Below, in pieces: positions 48,508 to 57,081 of a DNA stretch of 64,000 nt (positions are counted from its first letter, which is position 1; each line of letters begins with the position of its first letter). Origin of the DNA: Clostridium sp. LS (GTDB taxonomy: Bacteria > Bacillota > Clostridia > Clostridiales > Clostridiaceae); contig NZ_AUUU01000066.1 of the NCBI RefSeq assembly GCF_002760435.1, positions 23,437-87,436 of the forward strand. Reading direction: 5' to 3'. The notes below the pieces were generated by a model. That model was not told the DNA's origin, searched no databases, and worked only from the letters and a program-made list of their open reading frames with translations. The position numbers and the translations under genes were made by a program.

Positions 48508-49413
48508 ATGCTTAGTAAAGTTGATATTGATAAGGAATTATGTAGAGGTATAAATATAGTACCATTTAATGGTGATAATATTAAAGAAAATTCTATAAAT
48601 TTAAGTGCAAGCTCTTACGCTTTTCCTATGTCAAGTGGAAAGTGTTTCATTAAAAATGATGGAGACATCGTAAATATTTATGAGAAGAATGAAGAAGATG
48701 ATGGCATAGAGATAGAGATAATTAAAGGAAAAACAGCTGTATTTGAATTTAATGGTCAAAAAATAATTATATTACTTCCATTTTCAACAACATTAATAGA
48801 GACAAAAGAGGTTCTAGCCGTTGATAAAAATATTGGAGGAACGTATCATTCAAAAGTTGGTATAGCATGTCAGGGAATAGGACATATAGGTACAATGCTT
48901 GGTCCAGGTTTTTCAGGACATTCTCTTGTACCAATTCACAATATATCAGCAACACCATTAAAATTAAATGTTGATCACACATTTGTATCTGTAGTATTTA
49001 ATTATTTAAAATCTCCAATAGATTATCCTAATCCAACGGATAATGGTCATCTAAATAAGTTGGCTGAATATGGAGTGAAATTAGATTCAGAGGTAGCTAA
49101 GTTTCTTGATCAAGATTGGAAAAGAAATATAGACATAGTAAGAGAAAATATGGATTTAGATGATAAATTCAAAGAATATAAAGAAATTTTAAGTAAAAGA
49201 AAATATAAAAAATTTTTAAAATATATAAATTTTAAGAATTTCGTATTATTAATAATATCATTAGCAGTATTCATAGCATTTTATTGGATAGCTCTTTGTT
49301 TAGATTCTAAATTAAGTAATCCTATATGGATTGATAGATATTGGACTGTTGGGTTTTCAGGAGCTTTTATATATATTTTGGGAATTTTACGTAGCTTCAT
49401 TAAGAGTGAATAA
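48508..49413 (+). CDS. dCTP deaminase/dUTPase-fold protein with C-terminal membrane helices
   Basis: A 301-residue protein. Residues about 1-180 follow the dCTP deaminase fold (NSINLSASSYAF; KVGIACQGIGHIGTMLGPGF; GHSLVPIHNIS). In true deaminases a Glu stands where this protein has LVPIHN, so activity is doubtful. Two membrane helices lie at about 243-263 and 275-295. Membrane-bound members of this fold occur in mobile elements. A nucleotide-sensing or nucleotide-depleting defence role is inference. Confidence 0.65.
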   Translation: MLSKVDIDKELCRGINIVPFNGDNIKENSINLSASSYAFPMSSGKCFIKNDGDIVNIYEKNEEDDGIEIEIIKGKTAVFEFNGQKIIILLPFSTTLIETKEVLAVDKNIGGTYHSKVGIACQGIGHIGTMLGPGFSGHSLVPIHNISATPLKLNVDHTFVSVVFNYLKSPIDYPNPTDNGHLNKLAEYGVKLDSEVAKFLDQDWKRNIDIVRENMDLDDKFKEYKEILSKRKYKKFLKYINFKNFVLLIISLAVFIAFYWIALCLDSKLSNPIWIDRYWTVGFSGAFIYILGILRSFIKSE

Positions 49414-49520
49414 TAATAAAAGTCTTTTGGTGTTAGGATATGTGGTGCTTTATTAAACTATAGTATGATAAAACACTAAGAAAATGAAAGAAAACATAAT
49501 AAAACTTACCTAAAATTGAC

Positions 49521-49589
49521 ATTATCTTTATCTTATAATGTATCATTAGATTTGAATAGTTTAATGATACATATTAAGATAAAGATAAT
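49521..49589. repeat. 28-bp inverted repeat before the resolvase gene
   Basis: Arms 49521-49548 and 49562-49589 match with two mismatches around a 13-base spacer. Immediately upstream lies TTGACA (49516-49521). A dyad of this size just before a small serine recombinase is what a res-type recombination site or an autoregulatory operator looks like. Confidence 0.65.
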
Positions 49590-49613
49590 TTTATTATGTA
49601 AGGATGATAAGTT

Positions 49614-50186
49614 ATGATTTACAAATATGAGAGAGTTAGCACAAGAAAGCAGAGTGTTCTTGATAAGCTAGGAATTACTTTTGATAAAGCATATACAGAT
49701 AAAATAAGCGGAAAAGGTATTGATAGACCTGCATTAAATAAAATGAAATTAGAGGTTAATGAGGGGGATATAATCTATTGTGAGAGTATTAGTAGATTAG
49801 GAAGAAATGTTGATGATCTAAGGTCAACATGTGATTACTTTAAGAATAAAGGTGTTACAGTTTATTTCATTAAAGAGGGCATAAATACAGATGGTGACGG
49901 CTATAAGTTTATATTAACTATCTTGGGAGCAGTTGCAGAGATGGAGAGAGAAAATACAGTTGAAAGAGTGCAGCAAGGTGTAACAAGATGTATTGAAACT
50001 AGGATAACTAAGACTGGTAGATGGTTTGGTAGGGAAGAAAAGAAAGTTGAAGACTTACCAAAAGATTTTAAGAAGTATTATCTTAAGATGATAAACAAAG
50101 AATTGAGTAAGGTTGAAATGGCTAAGTTGTTAGATGTAGGAAGAGCAACTCTATATAGATGGATAAAGTTATATGAAGGAAAATAA
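49614..50186 (+). CDS. Small serine recombinase (resolvase/invertase)
   Basis: A 190-residue recombinase with YERVSTRKQS (catalytic Ser9), GDIIYCESISRLGRN, the ILGAVAEMERENTVERVQQG helix and a C-terminal helix-turn-helix (LSKVEMAKLLDVGRATLYRWI). The length equals that of Tn3/Hin-type enzymes. AAGGATGATAAG precedes the ATG. It differs from the 554-residue integrase and could resolve dimers or invert a segment in this element. Confidence 0.87.
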   Translation: MIYKYERVSTRKQSVLDKLGITFDKAYTDKISGKGIDRPALNKMKLEVNEGDIIYCESISRLGRNVDDLRSTCDYFKNKGVTVYFIKEGINTDGDGYKFILTILGAVAEMERENTVERVQQGVTRCIETRITKTGRWFGREEKKVEDLPKDFKKYYLKMINKELSKVEMAKLLDVGRATLYRWIKLYEGK

Positions 50187-50726
50187 TTAGGTTTGCAATA
50201 ATGTTTTAAATAAACCTTGTTAGTTGAATAATGAAATATCTAAATTATTTTAAATTAGAGTATTTCAAGGACATTACGTGCTATGTACGGGGTAACAGTA
50301 AAGGTGTATTGAAACTCAATACTTACCGTTGAGTAAGTGTCTAGAGTTGAAAAATATATTAGGATTATGGTTTCATGAAATAAAAGAGTATGAGAATGAA
50401 GAAGAAACTGTATCATAAGTAACGGATAATCGTTTTGATCAATAAAAGGTGAAGATATAGGAGAAATACTTTGGGTTGTATTAAAAAACATATTATTATA
50501 TTACATTGAATGAGTAAATGATAGCTTATGTAAATGTATATGTCCAGTATAAATAAGTAACCTTTTATAATCAATAAGGAATACTGTGGCGTAAATTACA
50601 GAAATAATGGCGTGCAATGATGTTAAAATCTGATGAGATAAATAATATAATCCTAACATAAGATGAAGTTAATTTTGTTTATGCAATAGATAACTATTAC
50701 ATCTATAAAATATAGGAGGGTTATAT
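50187..50726. other. 540-bp gap without a supported gene
   Basis: One short open piece (50342-50419, ELKNILGLWFHEIKEYENEE) could be the end of a lost regulator gene, but I cannot place it. Otherwise I see A/T-rich sequence only. Confidence 0.35.
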
Positions 50727-51545
50727 ATGAGTAAAAAAGTAGCACTAATTACAGGTGCATCGTCAGGTATTGGAAAATCAACTGCAATCGAACTTAACAA
50801 AAGAGGTTTTATAGTTTATGGAGCAGCTAGGCGAAAAGATATGATGCAAGACCTTGAGGTAAAAGGAATACATACAATTTCTTTAGACGTGACAAATGAT
50901 GAGTCTATGGTTAAATGTGTTAATGAGATACTTAATAAGGAAGGCAGAATTGATGTACTTGTAAATAATGCAGGATATGGTTCATATGGAGCAATAGAGG
51001 ATGTACCAATGGAAGAAGCACGTCGTCAGGTCGAAGTTAATTTGTTTGGGCTTGCTCGAATGGTACAACTTGTAGTGCCAAGTATGAGAAAAAATAAATC
51101 TGGTAGAATTGTCAACATTTCCTCTATGGGTGGAAAAGTATGGACTAAATTTGGTGGCTGGTACCATGCAACCAAGTTCGCAGTAGAAGGTTTTTCGGAT
51201 TGTTTGCGATTGGAACTAGAACCATTTGGAATTGATGTAGTTGTTGTCGAGCCAGGAGGAATAACAACTGACTGGGGCATTATTGCCGCAGAAAAACTCC
51301 GAGATGCATCAGCAAAGGGGGCATATGCACAAGCAGCCAGCAAAACAGCGGATGGTATGATTAAGAATTATACTGGAAATCAAATGTCGAAACCAGAATT
51401 GATTGCGCGTTGTATTGGTAAAGCTGTAACTGTAAGAAGACCTAAAACACGTTATCTAGTAGGCTATGGTGCAAAACCGATGGTATTCATGAAAAAAGTT
51501 CTTGGAGATCGTGCTTATGATAGCATCATCAAAATGTTCATTTAG
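50727..51545 (+). CDS. Short-chain dehydrogenase/reductase
   Basis: A 272-residue SDR enzyme: cofactor-binding TGASSGIG (residues 9-16), NNAGYGS, Ser in NISSMGGK, and YHATK as the active-site YxxxK, with a C-terminal membrane-near region. The GAARRKD loop after strand 2 suggests NADP. Substrate unknown. It has a good AGGAGGG site. Base composition is slightly richer in G+C than its neighbours, so it may be recent cargo. Confidence 0.85.
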   Translation: MSKKVALITGASSGIGKSTAIELNKRGFIVYGAARRKDMMQDLEVKGIHTISLDVTNDESMVKCVNEILNKEGRIDVLVNNAGYGSYGAIEDVPMEEARRQVEVNLFGLARMVQLVVPSMRKNKSGRIVNISSMGGKVWTKFGGWYHATKFAVEGFSDCLRLELEPFGIDVVVVEPGGITTDWGIIAAEKLRDASAKGAYAQAASKTADGMIKNYTGNQMSKPELIARCIGKAVTVRRPKTRYLVGYGAKPMVFMKKVLGDRAYDSIIKMFI

Positions 51546-51639
51546 TATAGTTTTAAAATTATATTGCAGTCCTAATGAAAAAGGATTTATATGAGAGAAT
51601 GATTAAAATGAATATTATGTTTTGAGAGGTAATTTATAT

Positions 51640-52230
51640 ATGGACAATTTATTATATATCTTTAAAATAAAACAGATCCCGATAATTTGAATTACACAAT
51701 CAGTGGATATTTTTATCTGGCAAACTTCGTTACCCATATTATGATGGAATTTGTAGTAATCTACCTAGGGATGAATATTGTTGCTTTATATAATATTGTT
51801 CCATTAGTTTTGCTTCCTATATGCATATATCTAAATCACATAGGGAAAAGTAAAGTAGCTATTATTCTGGCATTAATGGAGCTTTGTGTATTTTCAATTT
51901 TATCAACAATAACAGGCGGATGGAATCTATGACTTTATTTGTACATGCTTGTAGTAGTTGCACTGGCGTTTTTTCAAATGCACTTGAAATAAGGGTGAAA
52001 TTTGTGATAACTATTATCGTTACTGTAGTATTGAGTGTGTTAAAATTTTATGCACCAGTTCTTACAATAACTAACGGTTCTGTAACTGTAATTATAATTT
52101 ACTGTATAAACCTTGTTAGTTCTATAGCTGGTATTGGGGAGAGTGTGAGTTTTTGGAACCACTAAGCTACGAGAAAGAGAATATTAAGAAAAAGGCGATT
52201 GTTTGTGCTAAGAAGATAGTGAACGAATAA
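51640..52230 (+). pseudogene. Decayed membrane-protein gene
   Basis: The reading continues through at least four lesions: MDNLLYIFKI (51640), a frame change to NYTISGYFYLANF, a stop after ITGGWNL (51930), another frame change to RVKFVITIIVTVVLSVLKFY, and a last one before LEPLSYEKENIKKK ending at 52230. The product would be a protein of about 195 residues with five or six membrane segments, reminiscent of the membrane part of a cyclase-type sensor. Clearly not functional. Confidence 0.7.
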
Positions 52231-52311
52231 GACACAATTCTTGGAATAAAGAGATATACACTAATCTGTATTTTAAATAAATATCTAATGATAGATATGG
52301 AAGGAGTTTAA

Positions 52312-53304
52312 ATGTCTACTAATAAATTTATACTAGATAGAAAATTTGCAGATGTAATCGAAAGTCTTGGCATATCAATTGCAGAAGTACTGAAAAAATC
52401 TAACTTACCTGAAGATTTATTTAGTCATCAGATGCCTTCTTTAACGGCAATTGAATATATTAATTTTATGGAAATATTAAAAGAGTTATCAAATGATGAG
52501 TATATCCCAATAAGGATTGGTACAATAGAAAATATAGAAACATTTTCTCCACCTATATTTGCAGCTTATTGCAGTAGGAATGTATTGACCTGTATGAAAA
52601 GAATATCAACATATAAGAAACTTATATGTCCATTAGTATTCCTAGTTAATGAAAATAAAGATAATATAACATTGGAGATGACTTTTGAAAATACAGAAAA
52701 TGAATTACCAGAGTTTTTAGTTGCAATAGAAATGGTATTTTTAGTACAACTCATTAGAAATGCTACTAAAACTCGTATTATCCCTAAAGAAGTTGTGACA
52801 AAGCATAAGATAGATAACGATAATTATGAAAAGTTTTTTGGAATAAGACCCAAAGTAGGAACCAGAAACATATTGACAATATCAAAAGAAGATGCACTTC
52901 GTTCTTTTATAAGTCAAAATGATGCTATGTGGGAATATTTTGAGCCTGAACTAAGAAGACGACTTAGCGAATTGGATATAGATGACACTTATGCAGCTAG
53001 AGTTAGAAGTGCGCTTATAGAACTTTTACCGGCAGGAGAAGGAAGTATAGATGATGTGTCATCAAAATTAGGCTGTAGCACAAGAACTCTTCAAAGAAAA
53101 TTAAAGGAAGAAGATACTACATTCCAAAAACAGCTAAACCATACCAGAGAACTACTTGCAAGGCATTATTTAAAAAATTTAGATATATCTAGTGATGATA
53201 TAGCTTACCTTTTAGGGTATCAAGATTTAAACTCTTTTGTAAGAGCATTTCATATATGGACTGGTATGACAATAAGTGAGTATAAAAAGAAAACAAGTAA
53301 TTAG
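52312..53304 (+). CDS. AraC-family regulator (ArgR/OruR-like N-terminal domain)
   Basis: A 330-residue regulator. Residues about 15-210 resemble the arabinose-binding-like domain of OruR-type regulators. The C-terminal AraC domain has DDVSSKLGCSTRTLQRKLKEE and DIAYLLGYQDLNSFVRAFHIWTGMT. AAGGAG precedes the ATG. It probably controls the SDR gene or the broken membrane gene next to it. Confidence 0.85.
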   Translation: MSTNKFILDRKFADVIESLGISIAEVLKKSNLPEDLFSHQMPSLTAIEYINFMEILKELSNDEYIPIRIGTIENIETFSPPIFAAYCSRNVLTCMKRISTYKKLICPLVFLVNENKDNITLEMTFENTENELPEFLVAIEMVFLVQLIRNATKTRIIPKEVVTKHKIDNDNYEKFFGIRPKVGTRNILTISKEDALRSFISQNDAMWEYFEPELRRRLSELDIDDTYAARVRSALIELLPAGEGSIDDVSSKLGCSTRTLQRKLKEEDTTFQKQLNHTRELLARHYLKNLDISSDDIAYLLGYQDLNSFVRAFHIWTGMTISEYKKKTSN

Positions 53305-53850
53305 TCATTATATTTGAAGAAATGTATCCGAACCTTCCTTCACGTTCTGTCGAATTATATATACATATTGTTTAATCAAAAAGCAAATTAATTTCTACAT
53401 GTGCTTTATACAAAAAAGATAAAAAAGTGTTTGTTCGGTGTTTATCCTCCGATATTGGAGTAAATTTTTTAATTAATAGATAAATGTATCAATTAGCTGA
53501 AACGTAGTAAAATATCAGGTTACAGAATCTTATAAAACTTAATGAAATTTATCAAAATGTATAGGTGGTATCTATCTGAGAGTGCCATAAAAAGTCTGAA
53601 ATTAATTAAATAAATAAGCTGCTATAAAAAATTTATATTCTTAACTAAGATAAATATTATATTAATGGTGCAATAATGGTGCAGTAGACTGCACAAATTA
53701 TAGAAAATAACAAGTTATAATGAAAAAATAGAATTGATAAAGTGGCTTAGATACAAATGATTAGAGGATAACTAATATTAAGTGGAAAATGATTTGATCG
53801 AATCCAGAAATCGTAGTTTAAAAAGAAAAAAATTTAATATTCATTTCAAA
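53305..53850. other. 546-bp gap without a supported gene
   Basis: Contains a direct repeat ATGGTGCAATAATGGTGCAG and a palindrome TGCAGTAGACTGCA (around 53665-53695), otherwise A/T-rich sequence. No gene seen. Confidence 0.35.
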
Positions 53851-53852
53851 AA

Positions 53853-53884
53853 AATCCCTGCTTGTAATAGAAGCAGGGATTTTT
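53853..53884 (-). terminator. Terminator of the ImmA/repressor operon
   Basis: AATCCCTGCTT pairs with AAGCAGGGATT around a short loop, with a T run on the minus strand just after the ImmA gene. Confidence 0.85.
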
Positions 53885-53889
53885 AATAT

Positions 53890-54345
53890 TTACAGATAAT
53901 TAAACCTTAATTTCATAATTTCTACAGGAACATAATAATTTCTAGCCAATTGCTCCAAAGAAAAACCATCTAATTCAAGCTGATCCACAGCTGCATCATC
54001 TATCAAAAACTCAGCAGCAAAAACATTAGCCTCATATTCAGATTTAATCTTACTTACATAATTATTTTCATTAATAAAATAACATGAAGATTTCGGATGC
54101 AAAACTGCATGTCCAATTTCATGAGCCAAAACAAAGCATCTTTCAATTTCAGATAAAACTGAATTTATAAAGATGACTTTGTTTTTCTTTATATATTTGT
54201 ACATACCCCACACGTTGCCCAAGGGTTGAATAATAACAGTGATGTCTAGGCATTCAGCCAATTCATAAAGGGATGAAGTATTGTATTTCTTCTTTAGTTT
54301 ATTAATTATTTTTCTTATATAATCCCCAGCCAAATTAAACACCAC
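53890..54345 (-). CDS. immA: ImmA/IrrE-family metallopeptidase
   Basis: A 151-residue zinc peptidase with HEIGHAVLHP (HExxH) at about residue 90 and the later ANVFAAEFL motif. ImmA-type enzymes inactivate the phage or ICE repressor and induce the element. It lies directly behind the repressor gene, adjoining stop to start, as in ICEBs1 and many prophages. Confidence 0.9.
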   Translation of the reverse strand: MVFNLAGDYIRKIINKLKKKYNTSSLYELAECLDITVIIQPLGNVWGMYKYIKKNKVIFINSVLSEIERCFVLAHEIGHAVLHPKSSCYFINENNYVSKIKSEYEANVFAAEFLIDDAAVDQLELDGFSLEQLARNYYVPVEIMKLRFNYL

Positions 54346-54810
54346 CTATTTTTTGAATTTTATCGGTGTATATTTCTCTTTATTTTTTACTTTTATTTTT
54401 TCAAGTGCTACTTGCATAGCAAGTTCTAAATAATCGAAATCTTCGTCCTGGAGTTCCACGCCATTATAGTATTTGCTTCCATCCTTTTGTTCTCTATATT
54501 CATCCATTATTTCTTTAAGGTCTTTTTGGATGTCTTTTTTATCTTTTTCGGTTAAATTTGTTTGTTCATCAGTATTAAGGTTAATATAACCTACCAATTT
54601 CATTAACTTATTGTAGTCTATATTATAAGCATTTGAAATTAAATTAAGAGTTTCAGGAGTGGGCTTTATTACTGAGTTATTTCTTGGGTCAATACCTTTT
54701 TCTAGCATACTTAAATAGGAATGACTTATACCAATTAATGAAGCAGCATCCCTTAGACTCAATTTTAATTCATTTCGCTTTTCTTTAAGTAAAGTTCCTA
54801 AATCATCCAT
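54346..54810 (-). CDS. Phage repressor, XRE/Cro-CI type
   Basis: A 154-residue protein with an N-terminal helix-turn-helix (LKLSLRDAASLIGISHSYLSMLEKG) and a Lys/Glu-rich tail. It is divergent from a Cro-like gene over two operator-like repeats. It likely keeps the prophage silent and is the target of the adjacent ImmA-type peptidase. Confidence 0.85.
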   Translation of the reverse strand: MDDLGTLLKEKRNELKLSLRDAASLIGISHSYLSMLEKGIDPRNNSVIKPTPETLNLISNAYNIDYNKLMKLVGYINLNTDEQTNLTEKDKKDIQKDLKEIMDEYREQKDGSKYYNGVELQDEDFDYLELAMQVALEKIKVKNKEKYTPIKFKK

Positions 54811-54834
54811 AGAATAACCTCCTTATATATGATT

Positions 54835-54886
54835 GTAAAGCAAACATTACAAAAAGAGAATAAAATTTTCGTAAAACAAGTATTAC
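54835..54886. promoter_or_regulatory. Two operator-like repeats between repressor and Cro-like genes
   Basis: GTAAAGCAAACATTAC (54835-54850) and GTAAAACAAGTATTAC (54871-54886) share GTAAArCAArYATTAC with outer GTAA/TTAC half-sites, 36 bp apart. They are placed as phage operators. Confidence 0.7.
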
Positions 54887-54911
54887 AATATACTTAAAGG
54901 AGGTGTAAAAC

Positions 54912-55136
54912 ATGATTAACAATATAAAAAAAGAAAGAGTTAAGATAGGAATATCACAAGACAAGTTAGCTAAAAAGGTAGGGGTTTCGAGACCAACCAT
55001 AAGTAATATTGAAAGAGGAATTTACGATCCATCGGGACCACTATTATTAGCAATAGCTCAGGTTATTGGAAAACCTGCTGAACAAATTTTTTTTATACAT
55101 CCTGTAAAACATGCATTACAAGGTTCTGATAATTAA
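54912..55136 (+). CDS. Cro-like XRE regulator
   Basis: A 74-residue protein, one helix-turn-helix (ISQDKLAKKVGVSRPTISNIERG) of the YgzD/Cro type. AAGGAGGTG precedes the ATG. It starts the rightward early operon. Confidence 0.85.
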   Translation: MINNIKKERVKIGISQDKLAKKVGVSRPTISNIERGIYDPSGPLLLAIAQVIGKPAEQIFFIHPVKHALQGSDN

Positions 55137-55228
55137 ATTATAACTTTGAAAGAAAGTGAAATAAATCGACAGCCATACACTAAAGACAAGGAAAATAAGT
55201 AATTTCAATACTTGAAAGGAGAGGAAGT

Positions 55229-55681
55229 ATGGAAGGAAATACAAAAATAATTAAGATCAATGAAAAAGAACTTAAAGATTTATTTTGTTCAGCATGGCAT
55301 TTAACTAATTTTATAGAGGATTTAAAGGAAGAGAAAATTTCGGATTTTGCAACTCCATGTGAAACTTGCAAATATCAAGTAGAGTGCAATAAAAATGATA
55401 ATTTCGATGCGTATAGTCATTTTGAAACCTTAACAAAGTTAACTGGCGTAATATGTACTCCACTTAAAGGTGCCAGAGAGCATTCTTTTAAGTTCTTAAT
55501 TGAAGAAAATCAAATAATAGAAACTGCTCAAGAAGTGTCAGTTCAAGAGCAGTATGTAAGTGAATGTAAGGATTGTGGCAGGTTTAACCAATTTAATATA
55601 ACAGAATCAATTAATACAAAACCTAAATTTTGTGCAGGATGCGGAAGAACTATTTCTTATCGAAAAAGCCATTTTCTTTAA
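55229..55681 (+). CDS. Cys-rich early phage protein, unknown
   Basis: A 150-residue protein with two Cys groups: CETCKYQVEC (about residue 46) and CKDCGRF...CAGCGRT near the end, the latter a zinc-ribbon pattern. AAAGGAGAGG precedes the ATG. Its 3' end overlaps the converging gene 55650-55859. Confidence 0.6.
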   Translation: MEGNTKIIKINEKELKDLFCSAWHLTNFIEDLKEEKISDFATPCETCKYQVECNKNDNFDAYSHFETLTKLTGVICTPLKGAREHSFKFLIEENQIIETAQEVSVQEQYVSECKDCGRFNQFNITESINTKPKFCAGCGRTISYRKSHFL

Positions 55682-55859
55682 AAGTAGATTCAGAACCACA
55701 ATAAGGGCAAAACTTAACATCACTTTCGAGTGGAATACTTTCACCATTGTTTAAGTCACAGAATTCATTGGTGCAGTTGTTTATTAGATATTCACCACAT
55801 TCTTGGCAGGATAAAGCGTCGTCAATATGATTTTCAAAACTGCAATTTGGACATTTCAT
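55650..55859 (-). CDS. Small zinc-ribbon protein on the minus strand
   Basis: A 69-residue protein with MKCPNCSFE, CQECGEY and FCPYCGSE, i.e. three CxxC pairs. ATG 55859 follows AGGGGGTG; an earlier frame extension lacks a site. It lies against the direction of the early operon and overlaps its neighbour by 32 bases. Confidence 0.6.
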   Translation of the reverse strand: MKCPNCSFENHIDDALSCQECGEYLINNCTNEFCDLNNGESIPLESDVKFCPYCGSESTFKENGFFDKK

Positions 55860-55915
55860 TATTACACCCCCTTCGTAACATAATTTTACCATATTCAGGG
55901 GAGAGATGAGAAAAA

Positions 55916-56422
55916 ATGAATAATAAACCGGTAAACAAAAATGACACAGTTTATAGAATTGCTAGAAAAAGAGCATCAGAGTTCAATGAAAAATTTAAAA
56001 GCATAGAAGGAGCAAGTGAAGCTATAGGAGTTAGTAAAGATCAACTTTCTAACTATGAATTAGGATTGTACAAGCAATTGCCAGTAGATTCTGTAGTTAG
56101 AATGGCAGATGCCTACAATGCGCCGGAATTAATGAATTATTATTGCTGCAATGAATGTGTTATAGGAAAACTTACTATGGCACCAGTAGAACTATGTGGA
56201 ATTGAAAGACTAACGATTCAAATACTGGCGGTTCTAAATAGTACAAGCATTACCAAAATTAAAGAATCACTAATTGATATAACTGCAGATGGGAAGATAA
56301 CAGAAGATGAGGTGCCAAGGCTGCAAGAAATTATTGATACTTTAGATGAGATTTCAGTTAAATCTCAATCTTTAAAGATATGGGCTGAAAAAAACTTAAT
56401 GAGTTGTTGCAGAAATGATTAA
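55916..56422 (+). CDS. XRE-family early regulator
   Basis: A 168-residue protein with a helix-turn-helix at about 32-55 (GASEAIGVSKDQLSNYELG) and a CCNECVIG Cys motif; the C-terminal half is helical. This type is common in clostridial prophages before the recombination genes. Confidence 0.75.
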   Translation: MNNKPVNKNDTVYRIARKRASEFNEKFKSIEGASEAIGVSKDQLSNYELGLYKQLPVDSVVRMADAYNAPELMNYYCCNECVIGKLTMAPVELCGIERLTIQILAVLNSTSITKIKESLIDITADGKITEDEVPRLQEIIDTLDEISVKSQSLKIWAEKNLMSCCRND

Positions 56423-56480
56423 TAGGAACTAATTTTAAATATTTGCATACTATAAAAGCAAATATCAAGGGAGGGGTAGC

Positions 56481-56657
56481 ATGAAAAGTAGACAACCTAT
56501 AACAGTTAGAGTTCATTATCCTGAAACAACGGAAGGAATGGAAATGCTTAAAAAGTCCCAGGCAGAAGTTATGATTGATATTTTAGAAAAACAGCTAGGA
56601 GAAAAAAAGGTAAGAGAGCTTGTTGAATATATGAAAATTAAAACACAAAGAGCTTAG
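56481..56657 (+). CDS. Small phage protein, unknown
   Basis: A 58-residue frame (MKSRQPITVRVHYPETTEGM ... KIKTQRA). GGGAGGGG lies seven bases before the ATG. The N-terminal beta strand followed by a helix is the pattern of ribbon-helix-helix-like small phage proteins. Confidence 0.6.
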   Translation: MKSRQPITVRVHYPETTEGMEMLKKSQAEVMIDILEKQLGEKKVRELVEYMKIKTQRA

Positions 56658-56739
56658 GATAAATAGGCCGAAGAGCCTTAGTGACTTAGATGACATAATA
56701 AAAATATTGATATTTAAAATCTAACTGGGGAGTGAGAGA

Positions 56740-57081
56740 ATGTTCTATTTATTTTTAGATTTAATCAAATCACAAACTACAGAAGATGAGTTTAGGAAAA
56801 TATTAAAGGACACTGATGATGATATTAAATTCAATAGAATACATTTTGGAAAAACAACTGATTTAAAAGAATACATTAGAATTTGTGCTATTTGTGTGAA
56901 AGTTTATTCAAGGACGGTTACAAAAAATATGCAAAATATATTAGATGCACTTGATAGAATTGTTGCTGCAACATTTGAAATTAATGATAAAGGCACAGGT
57001 AAATCACTAAAAGAAATTATTGAAGAAGATGTTAGAAAAGTAAAAGAACAGGAGGTAAGTTATGCAAACCATATTAACTAA
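56740..57081 (+). CDS. Unknown early phage protein
   Basis: A 113-residue helical protein (DDIKFNRIHFGKTTDLKEY; IEEDVRKVKEQEVSYANHIN). Its end overlaps the start of the ATPase gene by 20 bases, so they are coupled. Confidence 0.6.
   Translation: MFYLFLDLIKSQTTEDEFRKILKDTDDDIKFNRIHFGKTTDLKEYIRICAICVKVYSRTVTKNMQNILDALDRIVAATFEINDKGTGKSLKEIIEEDVRKVKEQEVSYANHIN

Noticed and set aside
49614..50186. Integrase of the whole element
   Set aside because: The 554-residue serine recombinase at the cotJC junction fits that role; the 190-residue enzyme is of resolvase/invertase size.
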